Shown: positions 8,746 to 18,083, numbered from the stretch's first letter. The stretch is 64,000 nucleotides of DNA from Anaerobacillus isosaccharinicus (GCF_001866075.3 NZ_CP063356.1:248001-312000); one strand, 5' to 3'. Notes: generated by a model from the sequence alone, not told the origin. Made by a program: numbers and translations.

Positions 8746-9466
8746 TTCTCATCCTATACCCATTTTTCGCTGTTTCGCCGAGGACTTCGAGGAAATGATA
8801 GTTGGCAAAGGCACCTACGATCGCACCAAATCCTGGAATTAGTTGAAGCAACTTTAATAAATCAATATGATCCCGGTATTCGAGCTGGAATACTTTCCAG
8901 TCAATTTCTTCTAAATAGGTATCTTTTTGGGGTAATTGCTCATTGATGTCTTCCCAGTTCTTTAGTTTCTCGAATACTTCTTTTCTTTTTTTATCGCTTG
9001 AAAAAGCGAGCTGAAAAAGATATAAGATATATAATCTTTCCCGATAGTCTTTCACATCAAAACCGTAAAGACTAGCTGCTTCAAATAAAAACTTCATTTT
9101 AATCGATAGAAGTAAAGGAAAGTCAACCATGCCAAGAAGAATTCCTCCAGCACCAGTCCCTGCCCCTTCTATCGCTGCTGTTTTTTTATATAATTTAATT
9201 TTCTCCTGCAACTTTACTTCCCGTTCCTCGAGGGTCGCTTTTTCTAACGGGATAGTTGCCGTCGTATATTCCGAGCCGACCAATGTTGCATAAACCATGT
9301 TTTTTATACTCGTTGTAAATAGGTGGTGAACTTTTTCTGGAATCCGATCATTTATTTTTGTTTGAAGTTTTTTGGCGTATTTTTTTGCAAAGAACCCTTC
9401 CTTACAAACCTTTCGTTCCCAACGCTGAAGTTCAATTCTTGCTTTTTCTTCATAAAGTTCTGACAT
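8735..9466 (-). CDS. ecsC: EcsC family protein
   Basis: Third gene of the ecs locus. EcsC is a conserved soluble or peripheral protein of unknown biochemical role, found next to the EcsAB ABC transporter that affects secretion, competence and sporulation in Bacillus. 243 residues, with the typical glycine-rich segment AIEGAGTGAGGILLGMVDFP in the middle and LLQLIPGFGAIVGAFANYHF near the end. Good ribosome site GGGAGG before ATG 9466. In the ancestral arrangement it followed ecsB by about 20 bases; an IS-A element now sits precisely between them, so its transcription from the ecsAB promoter is likely reduced or replaced. Confidence 0.92.
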   Translation of the reverse strand: MSELYEEKARIELQRWERKVCKEGFFAKKYAKKLQTKINDRIPEKVHHLFTTSIKNMVYATLVGSEYTTATIPLEKATLEEREVKLQEKIKLYKKTAAIEGAGTGAGGILLGMVDFPLLLSIKMKFLFEAASLYGFDVKDYRERLYILYLFQLAFSSDKKRKEVFEKLKNWEDINEQLPQKDTYLEEIDWKVFQLEYRDHIDLLKLLQLIPGFGAIVGAFANYHFLEVLGETAKNGYRMRTLM

Positions 9467-9484
9467 TTCGTTCCCTCCTATCCC

Positions 9485-9488
9485 TTAA
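9485..9488. repeat. Target duplication of IS-A copy 1 (left), TTAA
   Basis: TTAA immediately left of the IS terminal repeat; the matching copy is at 11388-11391. The right copy includes the last three bases of the ecsB stop codon. Confidence 0.8.
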
Positions 9489-11387
9489 ATAGACTCTCGG
9501 CATTTGCCGAGCCTTGTGGCTCAAGGTTTTCTTGAGCCAATTTATTTGTATCCCTCCTATTTCTAGGTGGGATTTTTACTTTAGATTTCTTTTTCAATTG
9601 GGAATTAATTGTTGAAAAATATCATAAAAAAACTAAAAAAACACTTGACTTTTTAGTGCAACCCCAATAATCGCCGAGGAGGAATTGACTTCCTAACAAT
9701 ACGGTGAAATGGGGGATTTAAATGAAACCTGCGCTAATACCACATATCTCATATCAAAACTTCGTTTTAGACCAATTAAATACTCATTACTCAGGCGGTA
9801 TACTGACTCTCGTACGAAAAGATTGGACTATTATCTCAAAGTTATGGATCACGGATCTTTCTTTTACTACTACTTGGCTTCATGATTTATATTCAGTTAA
9901 AGGTCCTGAGCCACGTGATCCTGCTTCCATGCTTCGCTCTTATCTTTTGTGTTTATTGACAAGTCCGACCCTGAGTATTACAGAATGGGTGAACCAACTC
10001 CATCGTGTTCCTCTTTACACGATCCTTAGCGGCTTTGAACCTGGGGATGTTCCAGGTGTCGGTACTTTTTATGACTTCTTCAGACGGCTATCAGGTTTTG
10101 AGAAGGCTAATGTAAAACCTTTTATTAAGCTCAAACGAAAAAAGAAGAAGAAGAAAAAACCGAAAAAGGGTGAAAAAGCAACTCCTAGAAACCCTGGTAT
10201 TATTAGAAAATTAGTGGATCGTCATTTACGCAATGGCTCAAAACAAAAACAATTGCCGGGAGATCAATTATACGCGTTTTTTCAATCTCAATTTCTTGAA
10301 GTTTCAGCGAGATTGGGTTTGCTTGGGGATCCCCATTCCCTTGGTGTTGTTGGAGATGGGACACCCGTGGAAACAGCGAGATACCCAAGAAGCAAACCTA
10401 TTTGTGATTGTAGTGCCCAAGGACTAACGAATTGTACTCATCCTCGTCGATATTCTCAACCTGACATCGACTCAGGTTGGGATAGTTCAAGGGAGAGGTA
10501 CTTCAACGGATATCATCTCTACATGATATCCACTAGCGATAGCCGATTCGACTTACCGCTATATCCACGGCTACATCCTGCTTCCCGGCATGATTCAGTC
10601 AGCCTAGTGGTTAGCTCAATTGAATTTTCGCAACGGTACACCTTGGGCACAATTGATAAAATCCTTCTCGATGCCGCACATGATGCAGAACCGATTTACG
10701 AATTACTGGACCATCATAATGTGGAACCGTTTATTGATCTTAATGTTCGAACAAAGAAAAACTTCAGTACGGAAAGTGATATTCAAATTTCTCCCATAGG
10801 CGTGCCTATTTGTCCAATCGGTAAGGAAATGAAACCCAACGGTTTTGACATATCTCAAAACCGCCAAAAGTGGCGTTGTCCACTAGCTTGCGGATCGAAA
10901 AATACATGTTCCACTCCGTGTTCTAAAGCGAAGTATGGCCGCACATTTCATACGTTTAAGCGAGATAATCTTCGTCTGTTCACTAAAACACCAAGATCTT
11001 CTGAAAAGTGGAAACTCATTTATAAACGAAGAACTTCAGTTGAACGTTCGAACAAAAGAGAAAAAGTCGATTATCACTTAGAAGCTGGGCGCCATCGCTC
11101 TACAAAAATGTGGTATGTCCGCCTATACTCAATCATGATGTGTCAACACATAGATGCTTGGTACAGTAGTCAGAAAGAGACTTTGAACATTCAGGAAATC
11201 ATCTTTACTAAAAGCGCCTAGACAATTTTTAAAAAATAGAATAACTGTAGGCTTATTTGGTGCATACTTTTTTGAAAACACTATGAAAACACTATGAAAA
11301 CACATCATTTTACTGTCCTGTTAATGAATTTTCCAGTGAATTTTTTACAAACTCTCGATAAACTCATCATTTATTCCGAGAGTCTAT
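9489..11387 (+). mobile_element. IS-A copy 1, insertion sequence between ecsC and ecsB (1,899 bp)
   Basis: Ends in perfect 12-bp inverted repeats ATAGACTCTCGG / CCGAGAGTCTAT and is flanked by TTAA. The left end carries several hairpins (CTCGGCATTTGCCGAG; TGGCTCAAG...CTTGAGCCA; ATCCC...GGGAT followed by T's), which would stop transcripts entering the transposase gene from outside. One transposase gene. It differs from copy 2 (30159-32043) by about 14 bp in length, partly from an extra ACTATGAAAAC-type unit near 11280. The IS family is not assigned with confidence; the 4-bp target duplication is seen at both copies. Confidence 0.9.
9722..11221 (+). CDS. IS-A transposase (DDE type)
   Basis: 499-residue transposase, intact frame, ATG 9722 after GGGGGA. 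The N-terminal half has a DUF772-like segment (EPRDPASMLRSYLLCLL), then a lysine tract, and then the catalytic part with LGVVGDGTPVETA, LDAAHDAEPIYELLDHH, a Cys-rich zinc-binding-like patch (CPLACGSKNTCSTPC) and RRTSVERSNKREK near the end, as in IS4/IS1182-type DDE enzymes. Nearly identical to the copy at 30311-31810, with scattered substitutions (for example Arg or Gln at residue 32), so both copies look recently active. Confidence 0.9.
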   Translation: MKPALIPHISYQNFVLDQLNTHYSGGILTLVRKDWTIISKLWITDLSFTTTWLHDLYSVKGPEPRDPASMLRSYLLCLLTSPTLSITEWVNQLHRVPLYTILSGFEPGDVPGVGTFYDFFRRLSGFEKANVKPFIKLKRKKKKKKKPKKGEKATPRNPGIIRKLVDRHLRNGSKQKQLPGDQLYAFFQSQFLEVSARLGLLGDPHSLGVVGDGTPVETARYPRSKPICDCSAQGLTNCTHPRRYSQPDIDSGWDSSRERYFNGYHLYMISTSDSRFDLPLYPRLHPASRHDSVSLVVSSIEFSQRYTLGTIDKILLDAAHDAEPIYELLDHHNVEPFIDLNVRTKKNFSTESDIQISPIGVPICPIGKEMKPNGFDISQNRQKWRCPLACGSKNTCSTPCSKAKYGRTFHTFKRDNLRLFTKTPRSSEKWKLIYKRRTSVERSNKREKVDYHLEAGRHRSTKMWYVRLYSIMMCQHIDAWYSSQKETLNIQEIIFTKSA

Positions 11388-12614
11388 TTAAACATGATTA
11401 TTTCTTTTTCTATGTAAGAGGACAAAAGAATATACATAACTAACCGTCATCCCAATCACTAAAACAAGTAAAGGTTCAATCAGATTTAGCTTGGTTGCTA
11501 AAAGTGTTGCTCCAGTGAATACGACCGTTTTTACAACTAATAAAGAAAATACAACAGTACTAAACGATTTTTTTCTGTCTGTGTAATCAATTGGATACAA
11601 ATCGATCCAAATTTTTAATAAATGGTGATTCCAAAGTGTTGATAATTGGAGTGCTGACATGTACAAGAAGAGTATTGAAATAAATACCTTTCCAAAGTCA
11701 AATTGGACATAAAAGACAAATACAATCCCAATAAGTAATAAGCGTACATAGACGCCAAAATAATCATTTGCTCTTGTAAAAGACTTCAGATATAAATATT
11801 TAAAAGTAGACTTTTGATCAAGCGATAGTAAATTAGGTATCAAACTCCACGGTTTTCGTCTACTTACTTTTGTACTCAATTTCGGTACGTCTGTAAACAT
11901 ATTAGCGATTCGATAAAACGACATCACCATTCGTTCTTCAGTTTCAATTAAGAACTCCCATTTCAAACTATGCTGTCTCTTTAGATGTTGATAGTAAAAA
12001 AACAATAATAGCCCTTTAATTAAAAAGATGGCAATTAAAAAATAAATAGTGGCACCCGCAAACAGTAAATAGGTCAAAGTAACATTAATTAGAAACCTAC
12101 CAAGCATATGATTGAAACGGCCACTTGTGAATAATAGTCTACTCTCTTCCCACTGCGCTAATAGGTTCCATGCCTTACTAATAATCAAAATAACAAGCAC
12201 AAACAAAATTGACTTACCATCATCTAAGATAAAATGGCGATAGAGCGGTGTTAATAGGACGACGACTAGTACAATAACAAAACTTTGTAAAATTAAAGAA
12301 TAGTAATAGGAAGCTCGAAAATAAGCGGCTAGCTTTCCTTCTATAGGTGATAAAAATACAAGATCTCCTTCTTTTATAAACGACCGTAACCGACTTCTTG
12401 TTAAAAGAAGGGCTGTAACAACCGCTAAAAAACTCGTTGCTGGAAACAACTCCGGTAGCCATTTTAATAATTCACTATAATAATAACTTCCGGCAATAAT
12501 CGCAATATAAATAGCGAATAAAAAGCCACTGTTTCCAATCAAACGCAAATAGCGGATGGCCATATTCCAGTATTCTTTGACTCGTTTACCCCATAATTCC
12601 TGAATACTATTCAT
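11388..12614 (-). CDS. ecsB: EcsB, ABC transporter permease
   Basis: Membrane component of the Ecs exporter; in Bacillus it affects protein secretion and intramembrane proteolysis. 408 residues, about 8-10 hydrophobic helices with the charged stretch LLTRSRLRSFIKEGDLVFLSPIEG, characteristic of EcsB. It starts 1 base after the ecsA stop (12616). Its TAA stop lies at the IS-A insertion point: the target duplication TTAA supplies the stop, so the protein is intact. Upstream partner ecsA, former downstream partner ecsC. Confidence 0.93.
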   Translation of the reverse strand: MNSIQELWGKRVKEYWNMAIRYLRLIGNSGFLFAIYIAIIAGSYYYSELLKWLPELFPATSFLAVVTALLLTRSRLRSFIKEGDLVFLSPIEGKLAAYFRASYYYSLILQSFVIVLVVVLLTPLYRHFILDDGKSILFVLVILIISKAWNLLAQWEESRLLFTSGRFNHMLGRFLINVTLTYLLFAGATIYFLIAIFLIKGLLLFFYYQHLKRQHSLKWEFLIETEERMVMSFYRIANMFTDVPKLSTKVSRRKPWSLIPNLLSLDQKSTFKYLYLKSFTRANDYFGVYVRLLLIGIVFVFYVQFDFGKVFISILFLYMSALQLSTLWNHHLLKIWIDLYPIDYTDRKKSFSTVVFSLLVVKTVVFTGATLLATKLNLIEPLLVLVIGMTVSYVYSFVLLHRKRNNHV

Positions 12615-12615
12615 A

Positions 12616-13353
12616 TTAATCTTCCTTTGTTATCTCAATGTAGATATCGTCTAAAGCAGCATTAGGCATGTTTGTTTTCATCCTTAACTCCTCTAACGTA
12701 CCTTCTACAATGATTTTTCCATGATGAAGCATAATAAAGCGATCACAGTATCTTTCTGCTGTTGAAAGAATGTGGGTAGACATTAAAATCCCCGCTCCAC
12801 TTTCTTTCATGTCCACGATATGATTTAGTAATGATTTAATAGCAATAGGGTCTAGGCCAATGAATGGTTCATCTACGATATAAAGAGGTGGATATAGTAA
12901 GAAAGCGCACATAATCATTACTTTTTGCCGCATTCCCTTGGAAAAGTGTCCTGGAAACCAATTTAACATTTTCTCCATGCGAAATTCCTTCAATAAATGA
13001 GCGCTTCTTTCCTTTAACTCTGCTTCTGTTAGTCCATAAGCCATTGCTGTAACATTTAAATGCTCCTGCAATGTTAAATCCTCGTAAAGTATTGGCGTTT
13101 CAGGTATGTAAGAATATGAGCGACGATATTCATTGGGCTCATCAAGAAATCTTTTTCCATTAATACGAATTTCACCTTTTTGCGCTTCCATTAAGCCTAA
13201 GATGTGTTTAATTGTTGTACTCTTTCCTGCTCCATTTAAGCCAATTAACCCAACGATCTCACCTTTATTTACTGAAAGAGAGATCTCGTGCAAAACTGGT
13301 TTCCCTTTATGGTAGCCACCACTAACCCGATCTAACTCTAATAATTTACTCAT
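12616..13353 (-). CDS. ecsA: EcsA, ABC transporter ATP-binding protein
   Basis: Nucleotide-binding subunit that powers EcsB. 245 residues with Walker A GLNGAGKSTT, signature FSKGMRQKVMI, Walker B LYIVDEPFIGLDP and the switch histidine in MSTHILS. Ribosome site AAGGAG before ATG 13353. First gene of the ecs operon; as in Bacillus subtilis it lies divergent from hit, here with an acyl-CoA synthetase gene in between. Confidence 0.94.
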   Translation of the reverse strand: MSKLLELDRVSGGYHKGKPVLHEISLSVNKGEIVGLIGLNGAGKSTTIKHILGLMEAQKGEIRINGKRFLDEPNEYRRSYSYIPETPILYEDLTLQEHLNVTAMAYGLTEAELKERSAHLLKEFRMEKMLNWFPGHFSKGMRQKVMIMCAFLLYPPLYIVDEPFIGLDPIAIKSLLNHIVDMKESGAGILMSTHILSTAERYCDRFIMLHHGKIIVEGTLEELRMKTNMPNAALDDIYIEITKED

Positions 13354-13447
13354 CCGATTTCTCCTTAGTTTGAAAAAATTTACACTACCATAATAGTATC
13401 AGATTTTCTCTATAATTGGTAATTCCCTAAGTATAATTCTGGTTTGA

Positions 13448-13563
13448 CGTCCACCTCGGACGGACAAAACAGTGAAAAAGTCCACGAATGGGGTCAGACC
13501 CCACAAAAGAACAAAAATCAAAAAATGTCCACAAGGGGTGTCTGACACCCAACGTGGACATTA
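13448..13563. repeat. Cluster of three palindromes between ecsA and the acyl-CoA synthetase gene
   Basis: Holds GTCCACCTCGGAC, then GGGGTCAGACCCC, then GGGTGTCTGACACCC flanked by GTCCAC/GTGGAC, all within 115 bases and ending near the stop of the acyl-CoA synthetase gene. The outer GTCCAC...GTGGAC pairs could fold the whole stretch. It may act as a terminator or be a dispersed palindromic repeat; no clear T tract follows the minus-strand gene. Confidence 0.5.
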
Positions 13564-13565
13564 CA

Positions 13566-15149
13566 TTAGTTTACTAACCGGTCTGTTTTCCAAAATTCTT
13601 TACGGATATGAACTTTTTGAATTTTTCCAGATGCTGTTTTTGGTAACTCCTTTGCAAATGAAACGGATTTCGGTGCTTTAAAATGGGCTAGCTTTCCACG
13701 ACAAAATGTTAGGATTTCTGCTTCACTCACAGTATAGCCTTCTCTCTTAACGATGACGGCATGTGGTACTTCTCCCCATTTTTCATGTGGGATGGAAACT
13801 ACCGCGGCTTCTAATACAGCTGGGTGCTCATATAGTACCCCTTCTACTTCAATAGAGGAAATGTTTTCTCCACCACTAATAATGACATCCTTTTTTCGAT
13901 CAACGATGTCAATGTAACCGCGTTCATCGACAGTAGCCATATCGCCTGTATGAAGCCAACCATTACGAATGGTCTCCATTGTTGCTTCGTCATTTTTCCA
14001 ATAACCTTTCATGACTCCATGGGAACGAGTAACAATTTCACCAATTTCTTGACCATTTTTAGCTACTTCAATACCTTCATCGTTAATTACCTTCACCTTA
14101 CAACCAATCATAGAGTAACCTGCTTTTGCTTTTAGACGGTAAATGTCTTCTTTAGGCAAATCAAGATGCTGGCAACGAATTTGCGAAGTTGTTACTAACG
14201 GTGAAATTTCCGTCATTCCATACACTTGAATGAACTCCCAGCCTAAGTTTTCTTCAACTCTACCAACAAACGCTGGAGGTGGAGCAGAGCCTGCAATAAC
14301 GACTCGCATATTTTGCTCAATTTTCGGTTGAAATTGTTTATGATATTCAAGTAATGTATTAAGAACTGTTGGTGCCATATGGGCAATTGTGACACCATAT
14401 TTTTGAATTTTTGCAAAAATGTTTTCAGGCGAAGCTTTACGAAGCATAACCTGGGTTGCACCATTAGCTGTGTAATAAAATGGAGAACCCCACCCGTTTA
14501 CGTGAAACATTGGCAAAATGTGCAATAAAGTATCACGATCGGAAACTCGTAAATGATGCATCGTCGTTAACGCATGTAAATAGTTATTACGATGTGTTAG
14601 CATTACACCTTTTGGATTACCAGTTGTACCACTCGTATATAACAAGCTTGCTACATCTTCTTCTTCAACGATGGCTCGGGGATAATCTAGGTTTTCGTAC
14701 TGACTTAGCCATACATCATAATTGGTAAAGTGACTCTCTTCAGTCTTACAGTTATGGACAAGAATTTTTTCAATCGATTTAAGTTCAGGTACGATAGGTT
14801 CAATTAAATGGAGTAGATCTTGATCAACTAACAAAATCTTGCTTTCGCTATGGTTTAAAATAAATGTATAATCATGTGGTTGTAGGCGGATATTTAAAGG
14901 AACCATTACAGCACCTAATTGAAAAACACCATAAAACCCTTCCAACATTTCCAATGTGTTAGGTGCTAAGTAAGCAACTTTATCCCCCTTTTGCACTCCT
15001 AAATTTGCTAATCCATAGGAAAGTTGATTTACTCGTTCATTTAATTCACGGTAAGTAATTGTTTTATGTTCATCAATAACAGCAACCTTATCTCCATACA
15101 GAGCGACCGCTCGGTCTAGAAAGTCTGTAACTACTAATGGCACATGCAT
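13566..15149 (-). CDS. Long-chain acyl-CoA synthetase (AMP-forming)
   Basis: Activates fatty acids to acyl-CoA through an acyl-adenylate. 527 residues. Motifs of the adenylate-forming family are LLYTSGTTGNPKGVMLTH (P-loop-like A3), QVYGMTEISP (A5), GWLHTGDMA (A7), DRKKDVIISGGENISS (A8) and LPKTASGKIQK with the catalytic Lys (A10). ATG 15149 is preceded by GGGGAGG. The length and sequence match the FadD/LcfB-like medium/long-chain group, but chain-length preference cannot be told. It interrupts the usual ecsA-hit adjacency. Confidence 0.9.
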   Translation of the reverse strand: MHVPLVVTDFLDRAVALYGDKVAVIDEHKTITYRELNERVNQLSYGLANLGVQKGDKVAYLAPNTLEMLEGFYGVFQLGAVMVPLNIRLQPHDYTFILNHSESKILLVDQDLLHLIEPIVPELKSIEKILVHNCKTEESHFTNYDVWLSQYENLDYPRAIVEEEDVASLLYTSGTTGNPKGVMLTHRNNYLHALTTMHHLRVSDRDTLLHILPMFHVNGWGSPFYYTANGATQVMLRKASPENIFAKIQKYGVTIAHMAPTVLNTLLEYHKQFQPKIEQNMRVVIAGSAPPPAFVGRVEENLGWEFIQVYGMTEISPLVTTSQIRCQHLDLPKEDIYRLKAKAGYSMIGCKVKVINDEGIEVAKNGQEIGEIVTRSHGVMKGYWKNDEATMETIRNGWLHTGDMATVDERGYIDIVDRKKDVIISGGENISSIEVEGVLYEHPAVLEAAVVSIPHEKWGEVPHAVIVKREGYTVSEAEILTFCRGKLAHFKAPKSVSFAKELPKTASGKIQKVHIRKEFWKTDRLVN

Positions 15150-15394
15150 AGCTGTAAGCCTCCCCTTTTCAATTTATTATTTGAATATTTTTAATTTTAT
15201 AAAATTATACCATATTTGCAACCAATAAAATTCATTATATTGTACTTTTTGTGAATTTTTAATACATATTTATCCAATTAAAATCGCATTTTCCACGCTT
15301 TTATGATAAAATGTGGAAAAATTAGATAATCTCTCGCGAAATAGGAAACAATGGTCTAATAAGGTTTAATAAAAGTTCTGAAAGGATGATTACA

Positions 15395-15826
15395 ATGTCT
15401 AACCATGACAACTGTATTTTTTGTAAAATAGTAAATGGAGATATTCCAATAGCAAAAGTGTATGAAAACGAACATGTCCTTGCCTTTCTCGATATAAGTC
15501 AAGTTTCAAAAGGACATACCCTTGTAATCCCTAAACTCCATCAAGAAAATATTTTTGAATTGAAACCTGAAACTGCTAAGGAAGTGTTCGGTGTAGTTCC
15601 TAAGATCGCTAATGCTATTAAAGAAGCTTTTCAACCACTCGGTCTTAATATTGTAAATAATAATGGTAAAGCTGCTGGACAAACTGTTTTCCACTATCAT
15701 TTACACCTTATTCCTCGATACGGAAAAGGAGATGGGTTTGGCGCAGTTTGGAAGGACCATAGTAGCCAGTACACAGCTGAAGCTCTGCAGACAATCGCAA
15801 AAGAAATTTCATCTTCTCTTAAATAA
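15395..15826 (+). CDS. hit: HIT family protein (Hit)
   Basis: Histidine-triad nucleotide-binding hydrolase, probably acting on adenosine phosphoramidate-like or dinucleoside polyphosphate substrates. 143 residues with a zinc-type CIFCKI motif at the N-terminus and the triad HYHLHLIPR. I chose ATG 15395 (fourth codon of the frame) because AAAGGA is too close to the ATG at 15386. Located as in Bacillus between ecs and yhaH. Confidence 0.92.
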   Translation: MSNHDNCIFCKIVNGDIPIAKVYENEHVLAFLDISQVSKGHTLVIPKLHQENIFELKPETAKEVFGVVPKIANAIKEAFQPLGLNIVNNNGKAAGQTVFHYHLHLIPRYGKGDGFGAVWKDHSSQYTAEALQTIAKEISSSLK

Positions 15827-15827
15827 T

Positions 15828-15852
15828 TAGCTGGCTTTAAGCTAGCTTTTTT
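15828..15852 (+). terminator. Terminator after hit
   Basis: AGCTGGC-TTTAA-GCTAGCT followed by eight T's, starting 2 bases after the stop region. Confidence 0.85.
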
Positions 15853-16040
15853 TTTCCTAAAAATGACTTTAAGAATGACATAAATGATCTCCAATAAACA
15901 TTCTAAAGGAGCCTACTTTTACTAGAAGGATCTCACAGACTAAAATAAGTAATTACATTAGCATTAATTTTGTGAATAATTCAAAAAATGATAGCTTATT
16001 AGCTAGATCCCATGGTAGGATAAAAATATTATTTTAACCA

Positions 16041-16070
16041 TTTAACGTGTAGATATATTATACGCGTTAA
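16041..16070. promoter_or_regulatory. Palindrome upstream of serC
   Basis: Inverted repeat TTAACGTGTA...TATACGCGTTAA about 20 bases before the serC ribosome site. Could be an operator or an mRNA hairpin near the start; no known regulator recognised. Confidence 0.35.
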
Positions 16071-16087
16071 GCTAAGGAGTGGAAACG

Positions 16088-17179
16088 GTGAAAAGAGCTT
16101 ATAATTTTAATGCTGGGCCTTCTGCATTACCTTTGGAGGTCTTACAACAAGCACAAGAAGAATTATTAAACTATAATGAAACTGGAATGTCTGTCATGGA
16201 GCTAAGTCATCGAAGTAACGAATTTGAAAACGTTCATAACGAAGCCCAAAGCTTATTAAAACAACTTCTTAATATTCCTGATACTTATGAGGTTCTCTTT
16301 TTACAAGGGGGGGCTAGTTTACAGTTTTCAATGATCCCGATGAACTTTTTAAATGATGAACAAATAGGTAATTACGTTTTAACTGGTGTTTGGTCAGAAA
16401 AGGCATTAAAGGAAGCGAAAATATTAGGTCGTTCGACTGCCATTGCTGCTAGTTCAAAAGAAACAAATTATGATCGCATTCCAGATTTATCCGAATTGAA
16501 TTTAACCCCTGACGATGGGTATTTGCACATTACGTCCAGTAATACAATATTCGGTACCCAATGGAGGGAATTCCCAAGAGTAAAAGGTGATTTGTTAATC
16601 GCTGATATGTCCAGTGATATCTTAAGTAAACCTTTGCCAATTGAGAACTTTGCCATGCTTTATGCAGGCGCTCAAAAAAATTTAGGACCGTCTGGAGTAA
16701 CTGTTGTGATCATTCGGAAAGACTTACTTGCAACTGTTCCAAGTCACCAAATACCGACAGTACTACGTTATGATACACATTCAAAAAATAACTCCTTATA
16801 CAACACACCACCAACTTTTTCTATTTATATGTTGAACAAAGTATTGCAATGGGTTAAGGACCGTGGTGGAGTAGCAGAAATAGCAAAAACAAATGAATTA
16901 AAAGCCGCGCTTATTTATGATGTCATTGATGAAAGTAATGGATTTTACAAAGGGCATGCAGTTAAAAATAGTCGTTCACTTATGAACATTACTTTTAATT
17001 TACAAAGTGAAGACCTTAGTAAGAAGTTTTTATCAGAAGCAAAAGAGGCAGGATTTGTTGGCCTAAATGGACACCGCTCAGTTGGTGGTTGCCGAGCATC
17101 AACATACAATGCAGTTCCTTATGAAGCATGTAAAGCACTTCAACAGTTTATGCTAAACTTTAAGCAGGAAAATCAATAA
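16088..17179 (+). CDS. serC: Phosphoserine aminotransferase
   Basis: PLP enzyme converting 3-phosphohydroxypyruvate to phosphoserine in serine biosynthesis. 363 residues. YNFNAGPSALP at the N-terminus, LFLQGGASLQF, and the PLP lysine in YAGAQKNLGPSG; C-terminal HRSVGGCRASTYNA is the family signature. I start at GTG 16088, which has AAGGAG eight bases upstream; GTG 16079 overlaps the ribosome site. No serA or serB nearby. Confidence 0.94.
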   Translation: MKRAYNFNAGPSALPLEVLQQAQEELLNYNETGMSVMELSHRSNEFENVHNEAQSLLKQLLNIPDTYEVLFLQGGASLQFSMIPMNFLNDEQIGNYVLTGVWSEKALKEAKILGRSTAIAASSKETNYDRIPDLSELNLTPDDGYLHITSSNTIFGTQWREFPRVKGDLLIADMSSDILSKPLPIENFAMLYAGAQKNLGPSGVTVVIIRKDLLATVPSHQIPTVLRYDTHSKNNSLYNTPPTFSIYMLNKVLQWVKDRGGVAEIAKTNELKAALIYDVIDESNGFYKGHAVKNSRSLMNITFNLQSEDLSKKFLSEAKEAGFVGLNGHRSVGGCRASTYNAVPYEACKALQQFMLNFKQENQ

Positions 17180-17300
17180 ACCGAATTTCGAACAAAACTG
17201 TGTATGTACCTTTCCAACGACTTCCTTTACTTCGCTGTAGATTAGCCGTAAAGTTTTTTGAAAATTTGTCGTTAGAAATCATAATTTTTTTAAAACTTCC

Positions 17301-17501
17301 TTACCCAACACTGTAGTAGTAAACAAGAATGGCTAAAATACAGCTAATAGAGCCATATAAGCCAAGCAAACTTCCATACCTAATATACTTTCTCTTATCT
17401 TCAACTTGGTTTTTCAACTTTTTCACAAAGTAAAATGTATGAACCATGCCATAAAAAAACAGTAGAGCTAAAGAGAATAAACCAAAGATAAAACCATACA
17501 T
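17301..17501 (-). CDS. Small two-helix membrane protein, function unknown
   Basis: 66 residues with two hydrophobic helices (FIFGLFSLALLFFYGMVHTF and YGSLLGLYGSISCILAILVY) separated by a basic loop (KKLKNQVEDKRKYIRYG). Very strong ribosome site GAGGAGGG before ATG 17501. It lies between serC and yhaH on the opposite strand. I do not recognise the family; the clear ribosome site and clean topology support a real gene. Confidence 0.7.
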   Translation of the reverse strand: MYGFIFGLFSLALLFFYGMVHTFYFVKKLKNQVEDKRKYIRYGSLLGLYGSISCILAILVYYYSVG

Positions 17502-17649
17502 GAAATTCCCTCCTCTTTATGCATCGTTTATTATAATATTATTACTGTGTTAAAAAGAATATTATTGAAATATTATAATTATATTCAAACCTTAGCGAAA
17601 ATGTGATAATCTAATAAAAAAACGGAAACCTCTAATGAGGAAAGGAATG

Positions 17650-18021
17650 GTGAAAAAAATGAGTGGAAAATCTTTATTTTACGGATTTATAACAGGAAGC
17701 ATTATTGGCGGTGCAATTACGTTGTTATCTACTCCAAAGTCTGGGGATGAAGTGCAAAAATTATTAGTTAGTAACGTTAATAACCTCATGCACTCACTTT
17801 CTAATGTAAAAGAAAAAACGGTACAACTTAAAAGTCAAGTTGAATCAGTTGCTAAAGAAGGAGCTTCAACAATAAAAACAGTTTCCACAGACGTGAAAAA
17901 TTCAATTTCAGAGTGGAAAAGGGATGTTGAACCTACAATGAACGATATTCAAAAAAGCATACAGGAACTTCATGAAACAATTGATCAACTTGAGAATGAA
18001 ATTAAGAGACCATTATCCTAA
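17650..18021 (+). CDS. yhaH: YtxH-domain protein YhaH
   Basis: General-stress-type small protein: an N-terminal hydrophobic, glycine-rich helix (SLFYGFITGSIIGGAITLLSTPKSG) followed by a long amphipathic coiled-coil region. This is the YtxH/gas-vesicle-like domain layout, and the position between hit/serC and hpr matches Bacillus yhaH. About 123 residues from GTG 17650, which has GAGGAAAGG upstream; ATG 17659 is possible. Biochemical function is unknown. Confidence 0.85.
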   Translation: MKKMSGKSLFYGFITGSIIGGAITLLSTPKSGDEVQKLLVSNVNNLMHSLSNVKEKTVQLKSQVESVAKEGASTIKTVSTDVKNSISEWKRDVEPTMNDIQKSIQELHETIDQLENEIKRPLS

Positions 18022-18083
18022 AAAGACGTTTCTTTGTTTCAAAGGTTTTACAAACAAGCCTATATTACTAACATAAGAACCAA

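Noticed and set aside
10130-10180. Programmed frameshift in the IS-A transposase at the AAAAAAGAAGAAG tract
   Set aside because: The transposase is one intact 499-codon frame in both copies, so no frameshift is needed.
15850-16087. T-box or other riboswitch before serC
   Set aside because: I could not find a T-box bulge motif or a terminator/antiterminator pair; only a short palindrome.
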